Assembly (NCBI RefSeq): GCF_001907695.1
Contig: NZ_KV880637.1
Span: 1,426,001-1,490,000, forward strand
From: Thalassospira sp. TSL5-1
GTDB lineage: Bacteria > Pseudomonadota > Alphaproteobacteria > Rhodospirillales > Thalassospiraceae
Direction: 5' to 3'
Length of the DNA stretch: 64,000 nucleotides
Both the position numbers and the translations under genes were made by a program. Of the stretch, positions 1 to 8,146 are shown piece by piece (the stretch's first letter is position 1; each line of letters begins with the position of its first letter). Below the pieces are notes generated by a model that saw only the letters and a list, made by a program, of their open reading frames with translations, was not told the DNA's origin and searched no databases.

Positions 1-597
1 CTGTTTGGTGGACATGGTGACGACCAGCTTTTCGGTGGAGCTGGCGACGACCTGCTGACAGGTGGTCAGGGCAATGACCTGCTTGATGGTGGCGATGGCA
101 ACGATCTGATGCAGGGCGGTTCTGGCAGTGACATCATGTATGGCGGTGCCGGTGACGACATCATGCTGGGTGGTTCCGGCGATGACCTGATGCAGGGTGG
201 TGACGGCAATGACGTCATGCTTGGCGGATCGGGTGACGATGTGATGAATGGCGGTGCCGGTAACGACCTGATCATGGGTGGTTCCGGTAACGATGTCATC
301 AATGGCGGTGCTGGCGACGATGTTCTTGTCGGTGGTGCCGGTCAGGATAACTTTGTCTTCTCTGGCGGTGGTGGCAACGATGTTGTCCTCGACTTCCAGG
401 TGGGTGAAGACATGCTCTCGATTTCCAAGGGCATTAACGACACCGATATTTCCTCGGCCGATGATGTTGCCGCACGGGCAACCCAGGATGGTGCCAATAC
501 GGTTATTGACCTTGGTAATGGTGATTCCATCACCCTTAACAATGTTGATGCACAGGAAGTCCAGGATCATCCGGACCACTTCTTCAACGTTCAGTAA
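1..597 (+). CDS. RTX (hemolysin-type) calcium-binding protein, C-terminal part
   Basis: The reading frame is open from base 1, so the gene starts outside the window. The visible 198 residues begin with thirteen nonapeptide repeats of the form GGxGxDxxx, the Ca2+-binding parallel beta-roll of RTX proteins. A C-terminal segment of about 80 residues follows, rich in D, N, V and I and ending FFNVQ, which is typical of type I secretion targeting regions. RTX proteins are exported by a TolC/ABC/MFP channel and fold outside the cell when they bind calcium. Adhesin, S-layer protein, protease or lipase cannot be told apart because the N-terminal part is missing. A strong terminator follows, so the gene is not co-transcribed with the glycan genes downstream. 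Confidence 0.9.
   Translation: MFGGHGDDQLFGGAGDDLLTGGQGNDLLDGGDGNDLMQGGSGSDIMYGGAGDDIMLGGSGDDLMQGGDGNDVMLGGSGDDVMNGGAGNDLIMGGSGNDVINGGAGDDVLVGGAGQDNFVFSGGGGNDVVLDFQVGEDMLSISKGINDTDISSADDVAARATQDGANTVIDLGNGDSITLNNVDAQEVQDHPDHFFNVQ
7..357 (+). repeat. 13 x 27-bp tandem repeat encoding RTX nonapeptides
   Basis: Thirteen in-frame 27-bp units follow each other without spacers, each beginning with a GG(T/C/A)GG-like pair of glycine codons. The DNA units vary at third positions while the GGxGxD pattern is kept, so selection is on the protein. Units 5, 7, 9 and 11 (GGS) alternate with GGA or GGD units, which suggests expansion by duplication of 54-bp pairs. Confidence 0.9.
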
Positions 598-604
598 CGA
601 TACC

Positions 605-644
605 GGGATGTTCGCAGTGCTCGCTGCGGGCATCCCATTTTTTT
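605..644 (+). terminator. Rho-independent terminator of the RTX gene
   Basis: The stem GGGATG (605-610) pairs with CATCCC (631-636), and an inner CGCAG/CTGCG pair extends it. Seven T residues follow (638-644). It lies 7 bp after the RTX stop codon and 30 bp before the next start. Confidence 0.85.
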
Positions 645-673
645 CGTTTCATCTGTAAGGGTACAGGCGCCAA

Positions 674-2911
674 ATGCTTGAACTTGCCACGTCTGATGAC
701 AGCCCGTTGTCCGGCGATATGCCGGAGGTCTGCCGACTGACCCCCGATACGCTGATTTTGGTCTGGAACCTGCCGACCCGTTTGTGGACTGTCCCCAAAC
801 TGGAAGCACGTGACGGGCAGAAAATTTCCCCGCAGGCAACCTTGCGTTTGCCGCTGGGGAGCGGTGGAACACGGCTTTTGCGTGTGATCCCCCAACCCAA
901 AGATCACCCGCTGTCCCTGGTGGCTGAAACCGGCACGTTGGGGCGGCAGGAGGAAATTACCATTGCGCCTGATGGGCAGTTTGACCCCATCGATGCCTAT
1001 GTGCTGCTCGATGATGTGACGCCAGCGGGGCGTTTATCTCTTCTTTCAGCCATGCTCGGCGCCTGGGCCAGCATGTTTCGCATGCGGCGCAGCCGCAGCT
1101 ATACCCAGGTTTTAAACCGCTTGGTGGCGCGGATTGTCGAAGACCCGCAGCGTGCCCAGCCGGTCGCCCGCCTGAGCGAACGGCAAATGCTGATCGCAAC
1201 TACACTGCCCGTCGCCTTTGGCGGGATTGAAGCCACCTATGTGGTGTCGCCCACCGGGTTTTGGCGCTTGCCGCAAACGGCCCATCATGGCCGAGAAACC
1301 CCAAATGGGGCGAAACAGACATTCTTTATCGCTGATCGCAATGGCCTGGAAGCCGGGGCCTATCTGGTGATTACCGGCAGCCGTGCGCTTGCCATTCGCC
1401 ACCTTGAAGGCAAGGCAAATTTGCCGTCCTTGTCGCGCTGGTGGCTGGCACAGGGCAAGGCCGATGCCGATTTGCGCGAATATGCCATTGATGCCCTGGC
1501 GCGCGGCGATGCCACATCGCGCAAGGCCGCCCTTGAATTTCAGTTGCGCTGCCCGCTTTCCGCCCAGCGCGTAACCGGTGGTGGTGGCCTGCCATCGGGC
1601 GAGGTGGACCTTGCCGTAACCACGGCACGCGGCACCCTGATTGGGGGCTGGTATCGTGATCCGGTTGAAATGGTGGGCGGGGTGGATGTGCTGGACCATA
1701 CCGGCACTGAACACGGCTTTGAAAATCATTTCTATCGTTATGCCGGGTCGGTGGTGGAGGACGAAAAAACCGTGCCTGCCACCGGGTTTGTCGGCTTTCA
1801 TCCGGAAATTAAAAGCCAGGTGCCGATTTTACAGCCGCGCAGCATTTTGCGGCTTACATCGGGCAGTCGCCATTTGATGGTGCCAACCGCCCAACCTGCC
1901 GACCCGGCGGAGGCCCGTGCACGTATTTTACGTGCCGTGCCGCCGCAGCACCTGAATGACGATATCATGGAAAACTGCCTTGCGCCGGTGATTGGGGATG
2001 TGCAGCAAAAACTGCTGGGCAGTATTGGTGGCCCGACCGTGATCGACATTGGTGAACAGCGTAACGATCCGTCGGTATCGATTATCGTGCCGCTTTACCG
2101 GGTATTGGATTTCCTGCGCGCACAAGTGGGCGCCTTTGCCTGCGACCCCTGGATTTCGCAGCATTGCGAACTGATTTACGTGCTTGATAGCCCCGAACAG
2201 GCCGAACAAACCGAACATCTTTTGCGTGGTCTTTATCAGTTGTATGGCGTGCCGTTGCGCCTGGTCATTATGGCGCGCAATGGCGGGTATGCCCGGGCGT
2301 GCAATAGCGGGGCTGCCGTTGCCCGGGCCGATTTGCTGGCGATGCTGAATTCCGACATTATCCCGCATCGCACCGGCTGGCTGGGCACGATGGCAACCCG
2401 CATGGGCGGCGATAAGGATGTTGCAGCTGTGGGTCCCAAATTGCTGTTCGAGGATGGATCACTTCAACATGCCGGGATGTATTTTGCGCGCAATGAACGC
2501 GGCCAGTGGTTGAACCATCATTATTACAAGGGCATGCCGGGCGGGTATCGCGATGCCTGTGTTGAACGGTCGGTGCCGGCGGTAACAGGGGCCTGCATGC
2601 TGCTGCATCGTGGCGTGTTCGAGGATGTCGATGGCTTTAGCGAGGATTACGTCATTGGCGATTACGAAGACAGTGATCTGTGCCTGAAAATCCGCGCCCA
2701 GGGCTTTGACATTCGTTATGTCCCCGATGCCGAACTTTATCATTTTGAACGCAAATCCATCTCGACCCATGCCGATTATATGCGCGGTGTTGCGACGCAA
2801 TATAACGCCTGGCTTCACGCCCGCCGCTGGAATGATCAGATGACCGAACTTTCCACTTACGGTGTTGCGCCACAAGCTGGCGACGTTTTGACGGGGGAAC
2901 GCCTATTATGA
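674..2911 (+). CDS. Multi-module protein with C-terminal GT2 glycosyltransferase domain
   Basis: A 745-residue protein. The C-terminal ~280 residues form a GT-A fold family 2 domain: SIIVPLY near residue 468, the nucleotide-proximal ARNGGYARACNSG stretch, the metal-binding NSD at 559-561 (DxD equivalent) and the acidic EDSD at 665-668 before a C-terminal YHFERKS. This matches rhamnosyl-/galactosyl-transferase-like GT2 enzymes that use NDP-sugars at the inner face of the membrane. The first ~450 residues match nothing I can name. Around residues 315-335 they contain a GTLIGGWYRDP motif that resembles modules in the proteins at 5387 and 8139. No membrane segment is obvious. The start codon follows a weak AAGGGTACAGG site. 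The stop overlaps the next start (ATGA). Confidence 0.85.
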   Translation: MLELATSDDSPLSGDMPEVCRLTPDTLILVWNLPTRLWTVPKLEARDGQKISPQATLRLPLGSGGTRLLRVIPQPKDHPLSLVAETGTLGRQEEITIAPDGQFDPIDAYVLLDDVTPAGRLSLLSAMLGAWASMFRMRRSRSYTQVLNRLVARIVEDPQRAQPVARLSERQMLIATTLPVAFGGIEATYVVSPTGFWRLPQTAHHGRETPNGAKQTFFIADRNGLEAGAYLVITGSRALAIRHLEGKANLPSLSRWWLAQGKADADLREYAIDALARGDATSRKAALEFQLRCPLSAQRVTGGGGLPSGEVDLAVTTARGTLIGGWYRDPVEMVGGVDVLDHTGTEHGFENHFYRYAGSVVEDEKTVPATGFVGFHPEIKSQVPILQPRSILRLTSGSRHLMVPTAQPADPAEARARILRAVPPQHLNDDIMENCLAPVIGDVQQKLLGSIGGPTVIDIGEQRNDPSVSIIVPLYRVLDFLRAQVGAFACDPWISQHCELIYVLDSPEQAEQTEHLLRGLYQLYGVPLRLVIMARNGGYARACNSGAAVARADLLAMLNSDIIPHRTGWLGTMATRMGGDKDVAAVGPKLLFEDGSLQHAGMYFARNERGQWLNHHYYKGMPGGYRDACVERSVPAVTGACMLLHRGVFEDVDGFSEDYVIGDYEDSDLCLKIRAQGFDIRYVPDAELYHFERKSISTHADYMRGVATQYNAWLHARRWNDQMTELSTYGVAPQAGDVLTGERLL

Positions 2912-4110
2912 ACAGTATTCTTGCCATTCCGGGGCATCGCCCGCAAAAAACCGAGGCCGATGCCGGGGCCGAGACAAAAACGTCGGAATATCCATCAATA
3001 CGCATCATGCGGGATCCGGCGGAAAAGCGCATGAATGCCAAAGACAGCTCTGGGGATACTGCAAATACCTCCGGGCCAGGTTCCGCGCCACAAGATCGCG
3101 CGGCCGCGGCGGCGGCGCAAATGTCCGATGTTGCCCCTATCGGGCCGCCCGCCGCCAAGGAGGGTGCCGTTGCAAGCGACGCCGATAGTGGCCTGTTAAT
3201 CCCCGATACATCTCTGGGTGAAACGGTGGATGGCGACGACGATACCCCAACCGAAAAAACCGCCAGGGGCCGCGCCGGACGCAAAACATCGTCCTTTGCC
3301 AATTTAACGCCGCGTCAGGAAGTGTATTTGGGGGCCATTTGTCGCCAGATCGCCCAAAACCGTTTTCTGCCAAGCCCGGCAAAGGACGAGGTCTTTGTTG
3401 GTGATGGCGATTACCTTGCTATCGGCGCTGAATTTTTAGGCCATTTTGTCCGGCTGGGCGGTTTGAAGCCGACCGAAAGTGTTTTGGATATTGGTTGCGG
3501 GATTGGCCGCATGGCGGTGCCGTTAACCCAATATTTGGTCCCGGGCAAAACCCGTTATCTGGGCATTGATCCGGTCGCGGACGGGGTGAAATGGTGCCAG
3601 CAAACCATTAGCCCGGTTTACAGGGATTTTCGTTTTCAAACTGTCGATCTTGCCAACGCGCTTTATAACCCGGACGGCAAGGTGGCTGGTGAAAGCTGGA
3701 AATTGCCCGCCCAGGATGGGGAATTTGATTTTGCCACGATGGTTTCGGTGGCAACCCATCTTCCCCCGGCCGAGGTTGAACGGTATTGCCAGGAAATTTT
3801 TCGGGTTTTGCGGCCCGGTGGTCGCCTTTTTATTACGGCCTTTATCATTCGCAGTGCCGAGGAACTGGCAGCCCCGAAATGTGACCCGCGCTTAAGTGGC
3901 CTTGTGCGCGAAAAGGACAAACCCTGCTGGCATTTGCGCGGTGAAAACCCGATGGCCGCTGTTGGTTTTGACGAAGGCTATTTGGAAAAGCTGCTGGCCA
4001 GGGCCGGGTTTGCCCTGCTGCGCAAAAGTTTTGGCGCCTGGCATGGCGATAAATCCCCGCATTATCAGGATATTCTGGTGGCCCAGAAACCGCGCAGGAG
4101 CAACACATGA
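2908..4110 (+). CDS. Class I SAM-dependent methyltransferase with disordered N-terminus
   Basis: A 400-residue protein. Residues 1 to about 125 are low complexity (A, D, E, P, G-rich) and probably disordered. The rest is a class I Rossmann methyltransferase: motif I VLDIGCGIGRMAVP near residue 195, an acidic residue after motif I in YLGIDPVADG, and the later motif FDFATMVSVATHLP with EIFRVLRPGGRLFITAF. The methyl acceptor is unknown. The position between two glycosyltransferases, with ATGA overlaps on both sides, suggests methylation of a sugar or glycan intermediate. A shorter protein starting at an internal methionine (e.g. residue 34 or 42) is possible. Confidence 0.85.
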   Translation: MNSILAIPGHRPQKTEADAGAETKTSEYPSIRIMRDPAEKRMNAKDSSGDTANTSGPGSAPQDRAAAAAAQMSDVAPIGPPAAKEGAVASDADSGLLIPDTSLGETVDGDDDTPTEKTARGRAGRKTSSFANLTPRQEVYLGAICRQIAQNRFLPSPAKDEVFVGDGDYLAIGAEFLGHFVRLGGLKPTESVLDIGCGIGRMAVPLTQYLVPGKTRYLGIDPVADGVKWCQQTISPVYRDFRFQTVDLANALYNPDGKVAGESWKLPAQDGEFDFATMVSVATHLPPAEVERYCQEIFRVLRPGGRLFITAFIIRSAEELAAPKCDPRLSGLVREKDKPCWHLRGENPMAAVGFDEGYLEKLLARAGFALLRKSFGAWHGDKSPHYQDILVAQKPRRSNT

Positions 4111-5372
4111 ACCCGCGTATTCTGGTATTGGCCCATAATCACCCGGACCTGCATCCCGGCGGGACCGAAATTTTCGCCCACGACCTGTTTAATGCCTATA
4201 AACGGGCCGGGTGCGAGGCCCTGTTTGTTGGCGCGACGAATGATGTGCATCGCACACGTCGCCCTGGCACAAGCTTTCAGGCGGTCAATGACAGCGACGA
4301 TGAATTACTGTTCTGGGCGGGTCATTTTGACCGTTTCAACATGTCCCAGACCGACCTTTATGCCGTTGTGCCTGCCATAACCGAACTTCTGGAAAATTTC
4401 CGGCCAGATGTGGTTCATATTCATCATTTGGTGTTGTTTGGTATCGAATTGCCGATGTTGATCCGCCGGGTTTTGCCGGATTGCAAAATTGTCATGACGC
4501 TGCATGATTATTACCAGATCTGCCCGCATGACGGCCTGATGATCCATCGTGAAACCCGGAAGCGATATCAGTCGCTGGATGTATCGGGCGAAAAATGCGG
4601 CCTTGCGGGGATCACCCCGGACCAGTTTGCCATGCGGGCAGTCAATATTCGCAATCATTTGCGCGCTGTTGACCTGTTTTTGTCACCCAGCCGGTTTTTG
4701 CGGGAACGTTATATTGAATGGGGCCTTGATCCCCATAAAATCGAGGTGATCCATAATGGTCGCCCGGCGGTGCGTTCCGTGCGCCGTCGTGATCATGGCA
4801 CGGGCGGCATGCCCAATGTGTTTGGCTATTTTGGCAATCTTAACCCCTGGAAGGGGGCGGATGTGTTGCTGGAGGCTGCCCGCAGGCTGATTGCGGAGGA
4901 TGTTGATTTTGAACTGCGCATTCATGGCGGTGCACCGTTCCAGACAGCGGCCTTTAATGAAAAAATTGACCGCCTGTTTGAACAGACCAGCAGCCGGGTT
5001 GTCCGCCTTGGTGCTTATGACCGTGATGATATTCCCGAACTGATGGCCGCCGTGGATTGGGTGGTTGCCCCGTCTATCTGGTGGGAAAACGCCCCGTTGG
5101 TCATTCAGGAGGCCTTTCAGCATAACCGTCCGGTGATTACTAGCAATATTGGCGGCATGGCCGAAATGGTGCGTGACGGCATGGATGGCTTGCATGTGCG
5201 CCCCGATGACCCGGCTGCCCTTGCCCGCACAATGGCCGATTGCGCCATCAACCCGAAACTGTGGAAGAAACTTTCGGGCAATGTGCGCGCCCCGGCCAAT
5301 ATTGATGATGTCGCCCAAACCCATCTTTCGCGTTTTCGTAACCTGATCCGGCCCGACTTTGTTGCGGCCTGA
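4107..5372 (+). CDS. Family 4 glycosyltransferase (GT-B)
   Basis: A 421-residue GT4 enzyme. The N-terminal Rossmann half starts with RILVLAHNHPDLHPGGTEIF, whose GGTE loop contacts the acceptor. The C-terminal half has the donor-binding EX7E region in VIQEAFQHNRPVITSNIGGM followed by AEMVRDGMDGLHV. GT4 enzymes are retaining and cytosolic and transfer hexoses or related sugars from NDP donors to lipid- or protein-linked acceptors. It is a clear paralogue of the gene at 10318, sharing the same N-terminal motif order, an SPSxFLxxRxIxWGLD block and a WWENxPxVIQEAF block. It overlaps the methyltransferase stop by 4 bp; the next gene follows after 14 bp. Confidence 0.9.
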   Translation: MNPRILVLAHNHPDLHPGGTEIFAHDLFNAYKRAGCEALFVGATNDVHRTRRPGTSFQAVNDSDDELLFWAGHFDRFNMSQTDLYAVVPAITELLENFRPDVVHIHHLVLFGIELPMLIRRVLPDCKIVMTLHDYYQICPHDGLMIHRETRKRYQSLDVSGEKCGLAGITPDQFAMRAVNIRNHLRAVDLFLSPSRFLRERYIEWGLDPHKIEVIHNGRPAVRSVRRRDHGTGGMPNVFGYFGNLNPWKGADVLLEAARRLIAEDVDFELRIHGGAPFQTAAFNEKIDRLFEQTSSRVVRLGAYDRDDIPELMAAVDWVVAPSIWWENAPLVIQEAFQHNRPVITSNIGGMAEMVRDGMDGLHVRPDDPAALARTMADCAINPKLWKKLSGNVRAPANIDDVAQTHLSRFRNLIRPDFVAA

Positions 5373-5386
5373 CAAAGGAGATTTTC

Positions 5387-6226
5387 ATGGCAGTTGCACA
5401 GGAAAAGACCAAGGATACGACTGATACGACCCCGCCAGCCGCCAATCCGTCGGTGCAGGCACAAAAGGCGGCACCGGCACAAAGTGGTGCCGCACAAAAT
5501 GCCAAGCCCGCCCAACAGGCGGAGGGACCCTTGGTGCTGGAAGGCAATGTCGATGCGATTGACCGTGAACGCCTGTTTGGCTGGGTGTGGTGCCCGCAGC
5601 GGCCCGATGCACAAATTGATGTAATCGTTCGCCTGAACGGTCATACCCTGTTGAAGGTCAAGGCGGATCGGGAACGGATTGATTTGCGTCGCAACGGCAT
5701 TGGCAATGGCAAACATGCCTTTGAAATCGAACTGCCCGAAGCCGCCCTTGCCGCTGCCGATAGCCTGAGCGTTGTGGCAATTACCCCGGAAACCGGGGCC
5801 GAAACCGCCTTGCGCATTCCCTCGCAAACCGAACAGGCGGCCCATTCGGCGATGAATGCACCGCTGGGCAAAATTCTGGACCGGCTGGACCGCTTGCTTG
5901 CAGCCCAGCATATTTTGCAAAACGGTCAGCGCGAAGCGGCCAAGCGCCTGATTGATTCCTCCAAACGCATGGATGAATTGGCATCGGCCGACGATGGCAT
6001 CGAGGCCGGTGTGCGCCTAGTACGCAATGGACAGGAAGAACTCGCCAGCCGGGTTGAGCAATTGGAAGTATTCTTGGTGCGGTTCGACAAATCGCTGGGC
6101 GGTTTTGATGAACGCCTTGCCGTCCTGAATGACAAGCACCGCAATGATTTGCGAACCCCGCTTTTGTTGCTGGCGGTTTTGGTGGGGCTGGTCGGTGGTT
6201 TGTCGCTTGGCGCAATTGTGTGGTGA
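5387..6226 (+). CDS. Tail-anchored coiled-coil protein with a GW module
   Basis: A 279-residue protein of unknown family. Residues 1-45 are a Pro/Ala/Gln-rich linker. Residues ~48-125 form a compact predicted beta module containing RERLFGWVWCPQRPDAQID and ending in NGKHAFEIELP. Similar GW-x-x-(D/C)P segments occur in the flanking proteins at 674 and 8139. Residues ~165-250 are heptad-like and charged, probably a coiled coil. One hydrophobic segment (about 258-279) ends the protein, so it is predicted to be tail-anchored with the rest in the cytosol. A good AAAGGAG site precedes the ATG. I infer a scaffold or membrane-recruiting role for the neighbouring soluble glycosyltransferases; no enzymatic motif is visible. 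Confidence 0.7.
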   Translation: MAVAQEKTKDTTDTTPPAANPSVQAQKAAPAQSGAAQNAKPAQQAEGPLVLEGNVDAIDRERLFGWVWCPQRPDAQIDVIVRLNGHTLLKVKADRERIDLRRNGIGNGKHAFEIELPEAALAAADSLSVVAITPETGAETALRIPSQTEQAAHSAMNAPLGKILDRLDRLLAAQHILQNGQREAAKRLIDSSKRMDELASADDGIEAGVRLVRNGQEELASRVEQLEVFLVRFDKSLGGFDERLAVLNDKHRNDLRTPLLLLAVLVGLVGGLSLGAIVW

Positions 6227-6236
6227 GGTGGGCAAA

Positions 6237-7166
6237 ATGACAATGAACCCGTTAAACGCCATTTTCGAACTGCCGGTTCGCAAATATGTCCTGTTATTGG
6301 GCGCGGGCGGCCAATTGGGGCAGGAATGCGCCGCACAATTGGCAGAGCAGGGCATTTCCCTGTTTGCGCCGCCCCGCCATGATCTTGATCTGGTCGAACT
6401 GTCGCCAATGTTACACGCGATAAAAGCACATCCCCCGGCGGTGGTGGTGAATGCGGCAGCATTTACCGATGTTGACGGGGCGGAAACCCTTCGGACAGAG
6501 GCACGCCAGATCAATGCGGAAGTGCCGGGCCTTTTGGCCGAAGTCGTGGCTGACATGGGTGTGCGCCTGATCCATGTATCGACCGATTTTGTTTTTTCAG
6601 GTGAGGGTTCCAGCCCTTATTTTGAAAGTGACAGGACCGGACCAGTCAATTGGTATGGTGCGACAAAACGGGCAGGGGAGCGTGCGGTGCGTATGTCGGC
6701 CCCTGAGACAGTGATTTTGCGAACTGCGTGGTTACATGGCCGTCATCGTCGGTGTTTTGTTCAGGCAATGGCCGAAAAGCTGGCGCGCGGTGAACAAATT
6801 TCCGCTGTGAATGACCGGTTTGGTTCGCCCACCTCGGCGGTGATGCTGGCCTCCCACATTATCCGCCTGTGCCAGCGCATTATTGCGGGTGACGCCATTG
6901 AAGCCGGGATCTTCCATTGTGCCGGGATTGGCGGGGCCAGCCCCTATGACATCGCATTGGAAATTGCCGATCATGTCGGGGCGGATCGTGGTTTGGTTGC
7001 GCCAGTTTCGGCGGCAAACCGCAATGAAATCGCCGCCCGCCCGCCATTTGCCGTGCTCGATTGCAGCAAAATCGCCCGTCATTTGCAGTTGCCCTGCCAA
7101 CCCTGGCCGCAGGGGTTGGCTCAAACCCTGACGCAATCGGGCATTCCAGAGGGGAAAATCGCATGA
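6237..7166 (+). CDS. rfbD: dTDP-4-dehydrorhamnose reductase
   Basis: RmlD/RfbD, the last step of dTDP-L-rhamnose synthesis: NAD(P)H-dependent reduction of dTDP-4-dehydrorhamnose. The short-chain dehydrogenase signature is visible: LLGAGGQLGQE (GxxGxxG nucleotide loop near residue 18), VVNAAAFTDVDGAE, VSTDFVFSG and the YGATK active-site Tyr/Lys. The ATG at 6237 is chosen because the preceding gene ends at 6226 and the nucleotide-binding strand then begins about 15 residues in; an in-frame ATG two codons later (6243) is equally possible. An upstream extension to 6129 would overlap the previous gene heavily. The stop overlaps rfbA (ATGA). rfbB, needed for the pathway, is not in the window. Confidence 0.92.
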   Translation: MTMNPLNAIFELPVRKYVLLLGAGGQLGQECAAQLAEQGISLFAPPRHDLDLVELSPMLHAIKAHPPAVVVNAAAFTDVDGAETLRTEARQINAEVPGLLAEVVADMGVRLIHVSTDFVFSGEGSSPYFESDRTGPVNWYGATKRAGERAVRMSAPETVILRTAWLHGRHRRCFVQAMAEKLARGEQISAVNDRFGSPTSAVMLASHIIRLCQRIIAGDAIEAGIFHCAGIGGASPYDIALEIADHVGADRGLVAPVSAANRNEIAARPPFAVLDCSKIARHLQLPCQPWPQGLAQTLTQSGIPEGKIA

Positions 7167-8146
7167 AGGGCATCATTCTGGCCGGCGGCACCGGCAGCAG
7201 GCTGTGGCCGATCACCCATGCGACCAACAAGCAATTGTTGCCTGTCTGGGACAAACCCATGATTTTTTATCCCCTAAGCACCCTGATGCTGGCGGGTATT
7301 CGCGACATTTTGATCATCACCGCTGCCGGTCAATCCGGCGCGTTCATGTCGCTTTTGGGTGATGGCAGCCAGTTTGGCGTACAGCTTTCCTATGCCGAGC
7401 AGCAGAAGCCCAACGGCATTGCCGAGGCGCTGCTGATTGGCCGGGATTTTCTGGATGGGGATTCTTGTGCGCTGATTTTGGGCGATAACCTGTTTCATGG
7501 CGATAATTTGGGCGCGCGCCTGCAAGCCGCCACCCGCCGCCATGACGGGGCCACGGTATTTGTCCATGCCGTGCGCGACCCGGAACGTTATGGCGTTATG
7601 GCATTTGATGGCGATGGCAAGCCATTGGATATTATTGAAAAACCATCCCATCCGCCGTCCAACCTGGCGGTAACGGGCCTGTATTTTTTTGATGCAACCG
7701 CGCCGGAACGCGCAAGCGCCCTTCACCCCTCCGGCCGGGGCGAACTGGAAATTACCGACCTTAACCGGGCCTATCTTGAGGATGGCATGCTGAATGTTGA
7801 AATGCTGGGCCGGGGATGTGCCTGGCTTGATACCGGCACACCGGCCAGCCTGTTGCAGGCCGCCCAGTTTGTGTGTTCGGTCGAGGAACGCCAGGGCCTG
7901 AAAATTGGCAGCCCCGAGGAAACCGCCTGGCGGCTGGGCTGGATTGCGCGTGACGAAATGACGCGCAGTGCGGGCTTTAACGCCAACAGCGAATATGGCC
8001 GCTACCTTGCGGATATGGCCCAGGCAGATGACCGCAACGCCATTGGCCTTGAGGTGGAAGGCCTGGGCGCGTTTGGCTTTGTGACCGCACATGAAAAACA
8101 GTCATTTTACAGTTCATCACATAACAGGAGAGCAGGGCATGAGTGA
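7163..8146 (+). CDS. rfbA: Glucose-1-phosphate thymidylyltransferase
   Basis: RmlA makes dTDP-glucose from dTTP and glucose-1-phosphate. The N-terminus KGIILAGGTGSRLWPIT is the nucleotidyl-transferase signature (GGxGxRL), followed by NKQLLPVWDKPM and the metal-binding LILGDNLFHG. LDTGTPASLLQA and the downstream GLKIGSPEE block are typical of RmlA. The predicted 327 residues exceed the usual ~290; the extra ~35 C-terminal residues (after SEYGRYLADMA) are unlike the family end and run 8 bp into the next gene. The ATGA overlap with rfbD sets the start. Confidence 0.93.
   Translation: MKGIILAGGTGSRLWPITHATNKQLLPVWDKPMIFYPLSTLMLAGIRDILIITAAGQSGAFMSLLGDGSQFGVQLSYAEQQKPNGIAEALLIGRDFLDGDSCALILGDNLFHGDNLGARLQAATRRHDGATVFVHAVRDPERYGVMAFDGDGKPLDIIEKPSHPPSNLAVTGLYFFDATAPERASALHPSGRGELEITDLNRAYLEDGMLNVEMLGRGCAWLDTGTPASLLQAAQFVCSVEERQGLKIGSPEETAWRLGWIARDEMTRSAGFNANSEYGRYLADMAQADDRNAIGLEVEGLGAFGFVTAHEKQSFYSSSHNRRAGHE

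Noticed and set aside
7-357. Regular 27-bp repeats resembling a CRISPR array
   Set aside because: The units are directly adjacent with no unique spacers, keep one open frame and encode GGxGxD nonapeptides.
1112-1801. 229-residue minus-strand open frame inside the 674 gene
   Set aside because: It lies antisense to a well-supported gene, has no homology or ribosome-binding site and reflects third-position GC bias.
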